The notes beneath the pieces were generated by a model that ran no database searches, had not been told where the DNA came from, and saw only the letters and a program-made list of their open reading frames with translations. From positions 44,943,682 to 45,007,681 of the forward strand of contig NC_088300.1 of assembly GCF_032854445.1 (NCBI RefSeq): 64,000 nt of DNA, in the 5' to 3' direction. Source of the stretch: Liolophura sinensis. Taxonomy: Eukaryota; Mollusca; Polyplacophora; Chitonida; Chitonidae. Positions 27,501 to 34,710 of this stretch are shown one piece after another. Each line of letters begins with the position of its first letter. Within the stretch, counting starts at the first letter, position 1. A program made the position numbers and the translations under genes.

Positions 27501-29591
27501 GCCTCATCTCTGCTCTCCTCATCGTTTCCTTCTTCTTGTTAGATGATAAAAGATATGTATATTTGTTTTTGACTTCTGTGTTTGTTCTTTCCACGTTTTA
27601 GTCAGTATTCACTCTAAAAAAAAAAATAACCACAAAGTAAAACAACTTGAGTATGTAGCAACATCTTTAACTTTAACATTAAAATGATTACATGCGTTAA
27701 AAGGTCTTCTGTATAATACAAAATACCCTGGAACTATGGACAACTGATGTTGCATGACACAAAAGATACTGAATATATTGATTTGAAAAAAGTTATTTTA
27801 ATAGCTCTTTAGGGCATTATCCTATTACCATATACAAGTAATTTACATGTAGGCTTACATGTGTCAAAGGAACAAAAGCAATCTTAGTTTTACAGTCCAC
27901 TCATTTTTTTTCACCAAAGAGTAATGGATATTTAATGAATATAATAATGAAGCCGAGCAATAAAATACTGTATAGGCCTACTTGCATTGTATTGAAATCA
28001 AGCATGTGACCCAAGGATAGTAAAGTTATAAACTTCGCAGTTTATTAATTATGATATGAGTGAAGAACAATGAGTAAGTTTATAGCCTTTTACAAATTTC
28101 ACAGCCTACGGATTGACAACTATTCCCCATGCTCTGTTTTTGTCAATCTTGCAGAGGTTGGAGTTGAATCTTCCTTTAATGTCGCCGAAAAATTCCTGAA
28201 CCTCACGTAGCATGGCTTCTTTCTCAGATGTTGTCCAGTTTGGTTATTTCTTTTTGCCCTCTTCCATGATTTTAACTTGATTTTTACTGCTGAATTTAAA
28301 CCTACGTGCCACTTACAAAGTTAATATATTGAAGTGAGGAGCGTTTGTTTTATTTTGTGACCACAGCGTTTCAAAACAAAAGCTGTGACGCCAGAAGCAT
28401 TCGTGCACGAGAATAATGCTATACGTCTCGTGTAAATGTTTAGTATGTAACTTTGGTCACCTGCTACTTACGGAGAAAATTTTGCACATGAGAAAAACTA
28501 AAAGTAAATGTATACTTATCTGAGAAGACGATGTGGCTTGCTCAAGTTGAGGTTGTAGTTGAATCGATCATTCATCTGTTCATTGTCAGCAGAAATAAAT
28601 TCAGTTGGTCTTATAAGACTGTCATTTTCCACTCCATCTCGTTCCCAAAACACAGGCGCACAAATAACCATCGACCACAATGCCAAAAATAGGCAATATG
28701 CCGAAAGGGAAAGCAATTTTTACGGTCAAGCATTCGTTTTAAAATGCAAGGGTGACGAAACCGAGCACCTGCTTGCCATTCGCCCGCTTTTGACTGTCGC
28801 GAACATCTTATTTTACGACATCACATTTGAAAATGATTGTCGTACGACAAAATCAGTACGATATTAAGTACGATATGTTTCGAGAAAGTGGCGCACAATT
28901 ATCGTAAGACATGTCGTACCATTATCGTATATGTGCGATTATCGTACATGTACGACATCTTTGAGTCACCAAAGGCGAAAGAGAGAAACTGGCCTCACGA
29001 TGAGACAGTTTCGTTGATACAGGAAAACGAAAAACATTCTCTTTAAAGATTACATAGACACGGACGAAAGAAAATCATTGTGTCTCATACACTGGACAGA
29101 AAGATGGAAATTTCCCTCCAATTTATCGAAAAACACAGCTCCACAAACGACAACAGTGTTGAATAGTGTTGATCTATCTGATGTATAATGTTGACGGGAC
29201 ACTCATCTTACCTCAACAGCATTCAACTTGCTGTTGAGTCAACCAAAGTTGAACGATGTTGGATAGTCTGGACGGAGCTAAAACAATTAGTTTGCTATAA
29301 GGCCGTAAGGGGAGAATAACTATACACAAACTAACTCATTGGCGAGTGCTGTAAAGCATTACCATATCGACATTACCTCTGCCTGCAGAGCCAAGAGATC
29401 AAACATATGCAAGGCAACTTAAGACAGGTCAGTTTATAGCCTAGGTGTTTATCAGTTCAACTCATCCCACATCTACTTACCTTTATGCTCGCCTCTCTGG
29501 CAGATTGTTTTAAACTCTTAGTGATGTAGAAGGCAAGAGGTAGTGTTCCTACCAGCACGGATACGACGATTGTTAACTGCTTGACTTTCAT
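415..29591 (-). CDS. METTL24-like: METTL24-like methyltransferase-fold protein gene (whole locus, 3' part off the window)
   Basis: Minus-strand gene read from nine exons. The core is recognisable from the family signature: DGGWEVC in the 2452-2580 exon, YSFG split across the next intron, then DFSFDDMIARHYGCEVHAFDPS and FYDLGVYG. This is the Cys-containing N-terminal region and SAM-fold start of methyltransferase-like protein 24 (Methyltransf_21/22 type). The four core exons join in consistent phase (phase 0, 2, 2, 2, then 0). Each candidate first exon starts MK and encodes one hydrophobic segment, so the product should be a type II (signal-anchor) membrane protein of the secretory pathway. 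Reaction and substrate are unknown for this family. The exons for the acidic SAM/substrate motifs (IDxLKxDxE-like) and the C-terminus are missing because the gene continues to the left of base 1. Most of the 29 kb is intron filled with minisatellites and transposons. Family call is firm; exact orthology is not. Confidence 0.85.
861..1072 (+). repeat. Dispersed repeat family B, copy 1
   Basis: Shares long stretches (for example CCACTGAAGT, CACCCAGTCACATTA-like, GGCCAACCAGCCCTGTTTC) with copies at about 19211-19470, 40745-41040 and, inverted, 31803-32012. It lies in the intron between two METTL24-like core exons. Family B ends in a GGTTTGATCC-type segment in the longest copies, suggesting a tRNA-like B box, but I do not assign it to a named SINE. 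Confidence 0.6.
1131..1205 (-). CDS. METTL24-like: METTL24-like core exon (DFSFDD / GCEVHAFDP)
   Basis: Acceptor TTTGTTTTCAG, 75 nt, donor AAG|GTGGGC. It encodes IAFDFSFDDMIARHYG and CEVHAFDP; this is the most diagnostic block of the family (SAM-fold strand 1, helix, and the acidic/aromatic FDPS turn). It enters and leaves in phase 2: GG|C makes the Gly of YSFG upstream and AG|T the Ser of FDPS downstream. Confidence 0.9.
1450..2395. repeat. Minisatellite, about 28-bp unit (CACTCCCATCTCTATCCACTGTACACC-like), about 33 units
   Basis: Continuous degenerate tandem array of a CT-rich unit built around CCACTCCCAT, CTATCCACTG and TACACCC. Longer composite units with TTTTTACCCACTGTAGTG recur, so there is some higher-order structure. 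It fills the intron between the 1131-1205 and 2452-2580 exons. The long open frames over it (for example 1777-2370) are artefacts of the stop-poor repeat. Confidence 0.9.
2452..2580 (-). CDS. METTL24-like: METTL24-like core exon (DGGWEVC, YSFG)
   Basis: Acceptor CTTGTTATGTAG, 129 nt, donor TTCGG|GTAACT. It encodes IEILCHHMVRMG, then GDGGWEVCDDE and HNCLVYSFG: the paired cysteines and GG-W block that precede the SAM fold in METTL24 relatives. The first G completes the Gln codon begun in the 6499-6605 exon. Just past the donor, CCGAAGGAGTA is repeated about 50 bp away (2396-2406), a small duplication of the exon end lacking a donor. Confidence 0.9.
2581..6498 (-). other. METTL24-like intron, mostly unique sequence
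   Basis: No exon or recognisable transposon found. Contains a two-copy tandem duplication at about 2690-2795 (GTGATGATTTTAA.ACCTTTTGCTGGC twice), a small tandem set at 4060-4125 (GACACTCAACTG-like), and a weak remnant of the common SINE tail near 4611-4660. A plus-strand open frame at 5661-5876 has no recognisable similarity. Confidence 0.5.
6499..6605 (-). CDS. METTL24-like: METTL24-like exon preceding the catalytic fold
   Basis: Acceptor TTTTCTTCCCAG, 107 nt, donor CACCA|GTAAGT. It starts in phase 0 (Ser-Met-Pro-Pro) and encodes PTGKGFLPDENTTSHLSDEM and NHLYH before the split Gln. An N-glycosylation sequon (N-T-T) suits a lumenal domain. It connects stem exons, which are all phase 0, to the core. 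Confidence 0.8.
7738..9372 (-). mobile_element. Three SINE-tail fragments embedded in the minisatellite (7738-7833, 8836-8956, 9262-9372)
   Basis: Each begins TTATTTATTTGATTGGTGTTT and carries the GCCGTACTCAAGAA and TTCACTT.TACGACGGCGACC blocks; a stub without the tail lies at 8503-8537. Two are followed by a G homopolymer (about 8926-8946 and 9344-9366). Because minisatellite units follow each in similar order, these appear to have been copied with the array rather than inserted separately. Confidence 0.75.
8130..8515. repeat. Minisatellite of the splice-donor type (43-bp unit), small block
   Basis: About nine units of GCAAGCAACATTTCAGCAG plus TCTAAGAACCTCGCCTTGATC. Same unit as the block at 10140-10730, transplanted inside the 46-bp array. 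Confidence 0.85.
10140..10730. repeat. Minisatellite whose unit contains a 5' splice site (43-bp unit)
   Basis: About 14 units. On the minus strand each unit reads GATCAAGG(C/T)GAGGTTCTTAG and then a segment around ACTGCTGAAATGTTGCTTGC. The unit nearest the 10731-10810 stem exon contains that exon's own end and donor (ATCAAG|GTGAGGG), so the array grew from an exon-intron boundary. In most units the donor GT has become GC. Confidence 0.85.
10731..10810 (-). pseudogene. Decayed copy of the 27-codon stem exon (80 nt, out of frame)
   Basis: Acceptor TTTTCCAG and donor AAG|GTGAGG are intact, and the sequence aligns with the exons at 13985-14065 and 17801-17881 (same ATTTCAT start, same EK.I end). 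It is 80 nt rather than 81: one base is missing near the start (TGG where siblings have TTGG). Read from the exon's first base it hits a stop; shifted, it still gives MDKNEMEHHRIGNARIRAEA. Inclusion would shift the downstream frame, so it is either skipped or a dead copy. A sequencing error is the alternative. Confidence 0.6.
11040..13500. repeat. Minisatellite, about 46-bp unit (CCGTTTATTTGACAACAGAT core), about 53 units
   Basis: Very regular array: CGTTTATTTGACAACAGATC, CGCATGTAGGAGAGCTTGGC, AACAG. Several multi-unit blocks recur in the same order (around 11935-12180 and 12370-12620), showing higher-order amplification. It lies in the intron between the 10731-10810 and 13985-14065 stem exons. 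No unique spacers, so not a CRISPR array. Confidence 0.95.
13505..13590. repeat. SINE-like tail fragment (GAGTGAGTGAGTG...TTTAACGTCGTACTCAA)
   Basis: A GAGT microsatellite start followed by GGTTTAACGTCGTACTCAAC and CAGTCATATGACGACGAGG. It resembles the common SINE tail elsewhere in the window but with GTGTTTGGGGTTTAACG instead of GTGTTTTACGCCG, so probably a related family. A similar diverged piece lies at 14210-14270. Confidence 0.5.
13985..14065 (-). CDS. METTL24-like: METTL24-like stem exon, copy 2 (27 codons)
   Basis: Acceptor CTCTTAACAG, 81 nt, donor ATG|GTGAGA, phase 0 on both sides. Begins ISLDESQMKPSQAKNVK and ends EKKIM. Hydrophilic, lysine-rich, with no hydrophobic segment, as expected of a stem between membrane anchor and catalytic domain. 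Its closest relative is the 17801-17881 exon, clearly an exon duplication. Confidence 0.7.
14294..14690 (+). mobile_element. TA-family MITE, diverged copy
   Basis: Starts CTCCTTACAACACATGTGCC and parallels the intact element at 33571-33976 over its length (AAGCTTGACCTTTGGAG, TTTAGTCAGCATTC-like, CCCCAGTGACCTCGG, GTGATGTAAAG). Its right end is eroded. It lies in the intron between the two complete stem exons. Confidence 0.65.
14690..17800 (-). other. METTL24-like intron, no recognised feature
   Basis: AT-rich unique sequence. Short open frames on both strands have no recognisable similarity. TACATGTA-type words are frequent. Confidence 0.4.
17801..17881 (-). CDS. METTL24-like: METTL24-like stem exon, copy 1 (27 codons)
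   Basis: Acceptor CACTTTACAG, 81 nt, donor AGG|GTGAGA, phase 0 on both sides. Begins IPLDESQAEHSHSKNVK and ends EKKIR. It shares SLDESQ/PLDESQ, the KNVK block and EKKI with copy 2. Both can be included without disturbing the frame, so the stem can vary in length or the copies may be alternatives. Confidence 0.7.
18252..18730. mobile_element. Fragment of an AT-rich MITE with GGGGCCAATTCCACAAAGC end
   Basis: The left end GGGGCCAATTCCACAAAGCC followed by ATTTCTGACGTAAGTC resembles the terminal repeats of the complete element at 48462-48670 and the left end of the Harbinger copy at 21656. A matching right end was not found. The 18420-18650 part (ACTCAGACAACAGACTT, CTGTTAAATTTAACA) also resembles 46660-46890, so two elements may be nested. 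Confidence 0.4.
19211..19470 (+). repeat. Dispersed repeat family B, copy 2
   Basis: GCCGCCACTGAAGTATCATAC, CACCCAGTCAAATTACCCTG, CTCAGTGCTGAGCG and CAACAAGTACCATTTCTAAA follow in the same order as in the copies at 40745-41040 and 31803-32012. Confidence 0.65.
20040..20190 (+). mobile_element. tRNA-derived SINE, 3' half
   Basis: GTGGGTTTCCCCTGGGCTCT, CCACCATAATGCTGGCC, GTATAAGTGAAATATTC, then AAACAAATAAATAAATAA. The tRNA-like head is absent; typical 5' truncation. Confidence 0.7.
21394..21501 (-). CDS. METTL24-like: METTL24-like alternative first exon 1B (signal anchor)
   Basis: ATG at 21501, 36 codons, donor AAG|GTAAGA, phase 0. Starts MKFLSPKACG, then a hydrophobic run IITVLVLGTLLSFTY and a basic tail ending NIK. 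Length, phase, terminal -IK and layout match exon 1A at 29481-29591, so the two look like paralogous alternative first exons of one gene. The Harbinger element begins only about 155 bp upstream of this ATG and may have separated it from its promoter, or inserted near it. Confidence 0.7.
21811..24067 (+). pseudogene. Harbinger transposase (HARBI1-like DDE nuclease), three exons, disabled
   Basis: Exons 21811-22377, 23097-23343 and 23872-24067, all GT-AG; phases join (CCACG|T gives Arg-Phe-Thr; TTTAG|A gives Arg). Family landmarks in order: MELLVAAQLVDR, RVFRDR, DTLSDAEHVRRYR, LRFLASGSSQSLTGD, TIGCLDSTQIAIKSP (first catalytic Asp), CRKGFHSLNVQAICDA, RFPGSSHDSFV, LLGDSGYPL (second Asp), MERAFGVL (catalytic Glu), TPQKCISIIMACFKLRN. 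All three DDE residues are present. Four lesions: a one-base frameshift before RVFRDR, a TAG at 22307-22309, a frameshift just after KHYN near 23285, and a TAG in the GVL-SRF block near 23332. AATAAA at 24609-24614 is the likely poly(A) signal. Disabled, so a relic rather than a domesticated HARBI1. Confidence 0.85.
24609..24614 (+). terminator. Candidate poly(A) signal of the Harbinger transposase gene
   Basis: AATAAA about 540 bp after the transposase stop codon, before the convergent Myb-like gene. Confidence 0.4.
25385..28267 (-). pseudogene. Harbinger Myb/SANT-like DNA-binding protein, five exons, disabled
   Basis: Minus-strand exons 28110-28267, 27448-27613, 26662-26766, 26053-26142 and 25385-25644. 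Exon 1 gives PNWTTSEKEAMLREV and NRAW, the start of the Myb/SANT-like domain. Exon 2 gives TNTEVKNKYTYLL and MRRTGGGPA, the third helix and the RRTGGGP tail typical of this protein. Exon 5 is a heptad-like, Glu/Arg-rich coiled coil (RLCVETERLSVECER, METERLNVKKERL). Splice phases fit at 1-2, 3-4 and 4-5, but not clearly at 2-3. In-frame stops lie after MEEGKKK, before NVERT, and after VECER. In the active superfamily this protein assists the transposase with DNA binding and nuclear import. A SINE fragment sits in its fourth intron. Confidence 0.75.
25655..25765 (-). mobile_element. tRNA-derived SINE, 3' fragment
   Basis: TTATTTGATTGGTGTTTTA, then CAAGAATATTTCACC and GTGGCCAGCATTATGG, ending at AGAGCCCAGGG. 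Inverted orientation; inserted in the last intron of the Myb-like gene. Confidence 0.65.
29481..29591 (-). CDS. METTL24-like: METTL24-like alternative first exon 1A (signal anchor)
   Basis: ATG at 29591, 37 codons, donor AAG|GTAAGTAG (near-perfect consensus), phase 0. Starts MKVKQL, hydrophobic run TIVVSVLVGTLPLAFYI, then a polar tail ending ASIK. An in-frame ATG at 29729 would add 46 residues without a signal. I prefer 29591 because it gives the same MK-plus-anchor layout as exon 1B. Short basic N-terminus followed by one membrane segment is the type II signal-anchor pattern. Confidence 0.7.
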
Positions 29592-29964
29592 TGTACAGCT
29601 TATTTTCTTTTTGTTCACCAAATTGCTGTGTACAGCCGATAAGATACAAACGAAGACACGTCTATTACCATTTGCTATGTACTTGTAGCTGACAGTGCCA
29701 GCCGAAATATTTGCATATATCCTTGTCATCTCCTGTATAGACCTGATCTGTTCTGTTCAGTAAAGGTGATAAGCAATACTGACCAGTAAATAGCTACCCA
29801 GAAAGTCAGATATGGCACAAAATGGGTCACCGATGAATTCATGCGGAGAACGATACAATGTAATCGACCCATATCCACACGGCATTTGCATGGCATTTTA
29901 GAGGAACGGAAACAGCTTTTGACATGCTGGGTTTGCGGTAGTTGGGTTTAAGGTAGTAAAAATC

Positions 29965-29990
29965 TCACTACAGATTATATATATATATAT

Positions 29991-30036
<46 letters not shown>
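29965..30036. repeat. (TA)n-(GATA)n microsatellite
   Basis: A TA run merging into about 13 GATA units, continuous with the poly-A/T-rich tail of the adjacent SINE. A short GATA tract continues on the far side of the SINE (30196-30216), so the SINE may have entered, or seeded, the microsatellite. Confidence 0.85.
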
Positions 30037-30037
<1 letters not shown>

Positions 30038-30195
30038 TTTATTTGTTTGATTGGTGTTTTACGCCGTACTCAAGAATATTTCACTTATACGACGGCGGCC
30101 AGCATTATGGTGGGTGGAAATCGGTGAGAGGTGAGAGGCTTCTGGGTCATTACGCTGCGCTAGCGCGCTAACCGACTGAGCCACGGAGGCCCCAT
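30036..30195 (-). mobile_element. tRNA-derived SINE with intact tRNA-like head, internal deletion
   Basis: On the minus strand it begins GGGGCCTCCGTGGCTCAGTC GG, with the A box TGGCTCAGTCGG, continues to CCTCTCACC, then jumps directly to the CCACCATAATGCTGGCCGCC tail block. The middle part, including the B box present at 39273-39499, is missing. This copy shows best that the family head is tRNA-derived. Confidence 0.8.
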
Positions 30196-31802
30196 ATAGA
30201 TAGATTGATAGATAGGCCAATGTAAGACACGCGTTGAGTAAGCTGCAAGCTTTACAAGTTGTTCATTCACGAAACAGCCTATTTCCACACCAGCTCTAGC
30301 CCTTTCGTGCTGGTCTTAAATTTACACCCCACAGAGATGTAGTTGACAAGAATTTATTTCAGTGCATCATTTCACATTACATAAAAATAGTTCTAGAAAG
30401 TCAATCATTTCAGAATTAGAGGCCTACACTTACCCTGCCTACACAGTGTCACAAGTGTCAAGTGTAAGCAGCTCCCAATGTATCTGGGACAGACTTTCAT
30501 CTATCTTTCATGATAACCATTCCGAAAGTCTTTTTACTGCCTTCGCCTTGTTGTCTTGCCGAAGTGCAATGGAGACGAGCTTCTTGAAAAACTGCGGCAA
30601 GTGCAGATTCTAACTTTTACAAATGTTGTGATCATGAATTCTGTCATCAGCGGTCCTAACCTCGATCCAACTTAATTTGCATCGCCAAATACCCTTGGGC
30701 GATGTCTGAAACGCCAGGCAAAAACAGTTCCACCATTAGCTGCTGGAGGCTGAATTCTGCGAGTAATTCCAGATACTTGTGTTGAATCAACGTAATTGAC
30801 TAAGACGCCTATCATAGCGGATGTGTGTAATACTGCTATAGAAACATTTACATGAACAGTTAAAAAATGAAAAATAAAATCCTAACTGATGTAAACTGCA
30901 TGGCAGCTAGGTGATCGTACTTCACCGGCTTGGTGTGACCATTTACCAACTAGCACACTGCTCTAGTTTTACTCTCTATATACGCTGTAATCTTATACTG
31001 TCCTTCTTTAGGTGCTGCATGTCTTCCTCAGTGTAAATTAACAGGAGGCCGCAGATATCATCGACCATTTGTCAACTATCATAATGTATTTGACACTCTA
31101 TAATTTAATTCTCCATAATGTAGTATTTTAAATTATACACCTGCATTAACCAAGATTAACTCTCCATAATGTAATATTTTAAATTATGCACCTGCATTAA
31201 CCAAGAGTCTGCTGGAGACTGAGTCCCCAAGGCTTTGTCCCTTTGCATTGTTTTCATGCCGTGAAGTTTGCTACTTTTTAAGTATTTACTGGAAGAACTG
31301 GAAGGAGAACTGGAAGGAACCGTAACTGTGGTGAACTGGCCATGCAGAGACTGGATTTCACTGGTTATGTGTGGCCACTTGTCAGCATGGTTTTACTCTC
31401 CATGCTTTGATCCCTTGTGTTGTAAAGATTCTCTGCATATGTTGGCCCAAGCTAATTTTTAAAAATTGCCTAAAAGAAAAATCCAAGTTGTTTACGTATT
31501 AGAAACAGACAAATTCATTTTGTTAATACTGCCTGATCATTAGAAGGCAATTTAGTTTACTGTTCCTGTATCCTAAGATAATTTTGATGGTTTGGAAGTG
31601 CACCGTGTCTGTTCCTCCTGATATCTGTCTCCATACCACCCATCCTTCCAAATGAGATGTCGTCTTTGTGGTTCGCGATATTTCTCGATTGCAGTTGGCA
31701 GAATAAGATTTCGCTGGTAACATGCAGGTGTGACCCTGCTTTTACCAAATATCGCAACTACTCCAGTTTTACTCCCTATGTTATAATCTGAACAAACAGA
31801 CT

Positions 31803-32012
31803 TTAAAAATGGTACTTGTTTCTGCATCGCTTGACCCTCAGCATTGAGAGGTTATTGCAAGGAAACAGGACTGGTTGGCCCGGTTTCAGTATAATGTGAA
31901 ATGGTGGGATGTCATGTCTTGTGTCTTCGGCATGATACTTCAGTGACGGCAGCACTTTGGTGGCATGAGCACACCCTGCCACAAATAGACACAGTACATG
32001 TACACACATTTA
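31803..32012 (-). repeat. Dispersed repeat family B, copy 3 (inverted)
   Basis: Inverse complement of the family found at 19211-19470 and 40745-41040: AAATGGTACTTGTT, GGACTGGTTGGCCCGG, TACTTCAGTGACGGCAGCAC and GTGTACATGTAC at the far end. Confidence 0.65.
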
Positions 32013-32459
32013 ATGACACTGCGTCGTCATATCACTAAAAATTTGATAAGTACAAGGTAAAACCCCAAGCGTGCATACCTCCATATACATACATACTCGC
32101 ACAGTGACCTACACTCTCTGCAGGGTACAATATAAACATGGCTAGTCAGTTCAGGTCACAATCAGACAAAGAAATATTTTTTCACTGTATACAATGGGTT
32201 TTTTATACTGGGGGATTCCGGTACAGTGAGCACATACCAATCCTTTATGCCGAGACCTTTTCAGGTTTCCAACATAGTGACATTGAAGGGACATAACCAA
32301 CTGAGATAGGCCTTGAAAGGCCATGATACAACAGTGGACGAGCCTGTGAGTCTGCGTGCGTGCGTGTGTGTGAAGTTTTAAAAACCAGATTGGGATATAG
32401 CAGATGAGCTGCGGCGATATTACATTAGATCAGCTGCAACGTGATATTAGAATGTTATA

Positions 32460-32760
32460 CGGCTATAAAACTTCACATTCGAATGTATATACTTCTTTGA
32501 AACTTTATATTAGAAGGTATATACATGCACCTCTTATAAACTTCACATTAGAATTTATACAACTCTTTCAAACTTCATACTAGAATCCATATACTCCTTT
32601 AAAACTTCATATTAGAATGTATATACTTCTTTGAAACTTTATATTAGAAAGTATATACATGCACCTCTTATAAACTTCACATTAGAATTTATACAACTCT
32701 TTCAAACTTCATACTAGAATCAATATACTTCTTTAAAACTTCATATTAGAATGTTTGTAG
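32460..32760. repeat. Tandem duplication of about 135 bp with 32-bp sub-repeats
   Basis: ATATTAGAA(G/T)GTATATAC and CTTTGAAACTT(C/T)ATA alternate; a longer block with ACATGCACCTCTTATAAACT occurs twice, at about 32522 and 32657. Confidence 0.75.
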
Positions 32761-32794
32761 ACTATACCTTTTGACAACTTCACTTGTAAATGCT

Positions 32795-32960
32795 AGTTTA
32801 ACTTCTAGCACAGGCGCTTGACACTAGCCCATAAACCCTATATATGCCATATACCAGCTACCTACATATATAAGAAGTACTTTTTACTTCTGGTGGCTGG
32901 TATATGGCATATATAGGGTTTACCTGCTGGATTCGAAAGCCTGTGCTTCTAGTTTAACTA
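32795..32960. mobile_element. Fold-back element: long near-perfect hairpin
   Basis: TAAACCCTATATATGCCATA TACCAG at 32830-32856 is the exact complement of the segment at 32901-32926, and the arms extend outward through AGCACAGGC / GCCTGTGCT to GTTTAAC / GTTAAAC. Loop about 45 bp. Typical of a small fold-back MITE. Confidence 0.75.
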
Positions 32961-33570
32961 TACACTCAACAGGTGATGGCAGGCAGCTGATTTTTCATCT
33001 ACACACTCGATTAAAATGTCTGAGCATCAGTTAGATACTGACAATATGTATACTTGCAGACAGGCAATCCCTTTGATTTACAGAATAAGACTCAACGTGC
33101 ATTTGGCATGCCGTTTTCATATTTATAACCTTCAATTATATAAACGTGTGCGGAAACGCGTTGGCAGCCTGGATAGAGTTTGTTGGAATACCTGTCTTCC
33201 ATTAGAGTATAAAATGTATCTTTAGGCTGCATGTGAGAAAGTTTGTCATTTACTTTCCAAAGTTCTTTCGGTTTACGCAAGTTTCGTCCCATCCACCTTT
33301 TCTTGTGAGATATATAATCAAGCCTGAAAACTGCCAGACGACACCACAGGACAAGACATATCGTCTTAACACACTCGATATAATAGTGACTATATAGCAT
33401 ATAATATCTATTAGTTGTTTGGTTTGGCACAAGTTACCACTCATCATAGATGAACTTATCCCATCGGTGGGGTACCATATGTCACGTTCGCGCCTTTTTA
33501 ACGCTTCACTAAATAACTAATAATGGTCCCGCATAGCTGATTCGCCTCGCAAATCTACCTGTACTCTATA

Positions 33571-33976
33571 CTCCTTACAGCACATCTACCGCTCCCTACA
33601 CTCCCTTTACATCACTCCCATCAGTAGACAAACTTGACCTTTGGAGCCTGTGAGATGCACGTATATAGGCTGATTCAGGCTTGACCTCGCCTCTTGTATC
33701 CTCTCGTTTAGCTGTTTAGTCAGCATTCGGCAATAAAGTTGTTTCAGATGTCTGTTAGAATCATGTTGTGCCTACTTTAGATAAAGCAAATATACATGTA
33801 TGTGTATAAAATTACTAGAAACAAACTTTGAGTCAGAGTCTTTGTGTTTTTTGACATCACTTCCTGTCTCATCACCGTTACCCCAGTGACTTCGGCGATG
33901 TTCAAGATTTCTGATCAAAATTTGCTAGTGGTGTCAGTGATGTAAAGCGAGAGAGCGGCGCATGCGCTGTAAGGAG
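33571..33976. mobile_element. Intact MITE with TA target duplication (Tc1/mariner-like by TSD)
   Basis: Termini CTCCTTACAGCACATCTACC and, inverted, CTCCTTACAGCGCATGCGCC form about 25-bp terminal inverted repeats; a TA lies immediately outside each end (33569-33570 and 33977-33978). 406 bp, no coding potential. A second diverged copy is at 14294-14690. The superfamily assignment rests on the TA duplication only. Confidence 0.8.
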
Positions 33977-34459
33977 TAAACATGTACCCCAGTGATTGTT
34001 TCGTTAAACTGCATAACACTTATATTGGTTAGTCTTTTACTTTTGAATATACATGTAGATCACCATTACTGAACAGTGGCTTAACCCCACTTACCCCGAT
34101 CTATAAACAACAAATTTTCCTTCAAATAAATCTACGAGACGGACATGTGTTATATTAATGTATACCAAAATGTCTTCCTAAACACCCACTATACCTTTAA
34201 AGGGCACAACCTCAGGCCCCATTGTAGTGGGCCCTTACACCGTGCTATACACTGAGAAAAACGTCACACATGTATAACAATTGCAAGCACCTGTGATGCA
34301 TCCTATAACTCGATATTCCGTGCTAGTAAATATATTCACATTATGTATCCAGTGAATGTAGGCACGAGAAGCGGATAGTCTGCGAGATGTTCTTACTGCA
34401 CTTTTGTCACACTTAACCGATCGTGTATCTTGCCGTATCCCATCCGGAGTAATCAGCCG

Positions 34460-34710
34460 ATCAGGCTCAGTTGTTCAAAATTGTATTCAGCTAATAAAGG
34501 CAATAAGTTAAATTTTATATTTAAAATTTTAGCCTAACTCAGCAGCCAAAGGAGTTCTCCAAAGTCAAAGTATAATAGGAGCTATTTTAATTCATATCTA
34601 ATACACTGGTATTCAGTTTTGTTTTAGGCTAAGTACAAAACTGAATACAGGACTTTAGGATAAATCTCGTATTAAGTCCTCAACCAGTTTTGAACAACCG
34701 GGCCCTGGTG
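34460..34710. mobile_element. MITE with GTTGTTCAAAA terminal repeats
   Basis: Left end CAGGCTCAGTTGTTCAAAA; right end inverted CAGGGCCCGGTTGTTCAAAA. Internal sequence about 205 bp with a hairpin-like pair CAGTTTTGTTTTAGGC / CAAAACTG. No coding potential. Confidence 0.7.

Larger units (their letters stand above)
21656..28970. mobile_element. PIF/Harbinger DNA transposon, two-gene copy (decayed)
   Basis: About 7.3 kb holding both hallmark genes of the superfamily in convergent orientation: a DDE transposase (plus) and a Myb/SANT-like protein (minus). The left end GGGCCCAGATTCACAAAGCC is followed by a cluster of TCGTAC/GTACGA words (21678-21795); an inverted cluster of the same words occupies 28800-28960 and ends near GACATCTTTGAGTCACC. 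The terminal repeat match is imperfect, so the right boundary is approximate and no 3-bp target duplication is claimed. Both genes carry stops or frameshifts, so this copy cannot move itself. It sits between the two alternative first exons of the METTL24-like gene, 155 bp from the ATG of exon 1B. Confidence 0.8.
29592..33570. other. Intergenic region left of the first TA MITE; no gene seen
   Basis: Apart from the repeats listed separately I found nothing coding. A segment at 30845-30965 (TTTACATGAACAGTTA, CGTACTTCACC, GTGTGACCATTTACCA) recurs at 40003-40105 and partly at 54710-54765, a dispersed repeat of unknown type. Two short duplicated blocks of TTAACTCTCCATAATGTA lie near 31110-31205. 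Confidence 0.5.

Noticed and set aside
28516-28716. Apparent small secreted peptide on the minus strand (hydrophobic start, then polar)
   Set aside because: The frame opens with TTG, has a stop just upstream and no ATG before the hydrophobic stretch; no donor follows. It lies inside the Harbinger element end.
33092-33430. 112-codon minus-strand open frame
   Set aside because: Begins with GTG, no recognisable motif, no splice support.
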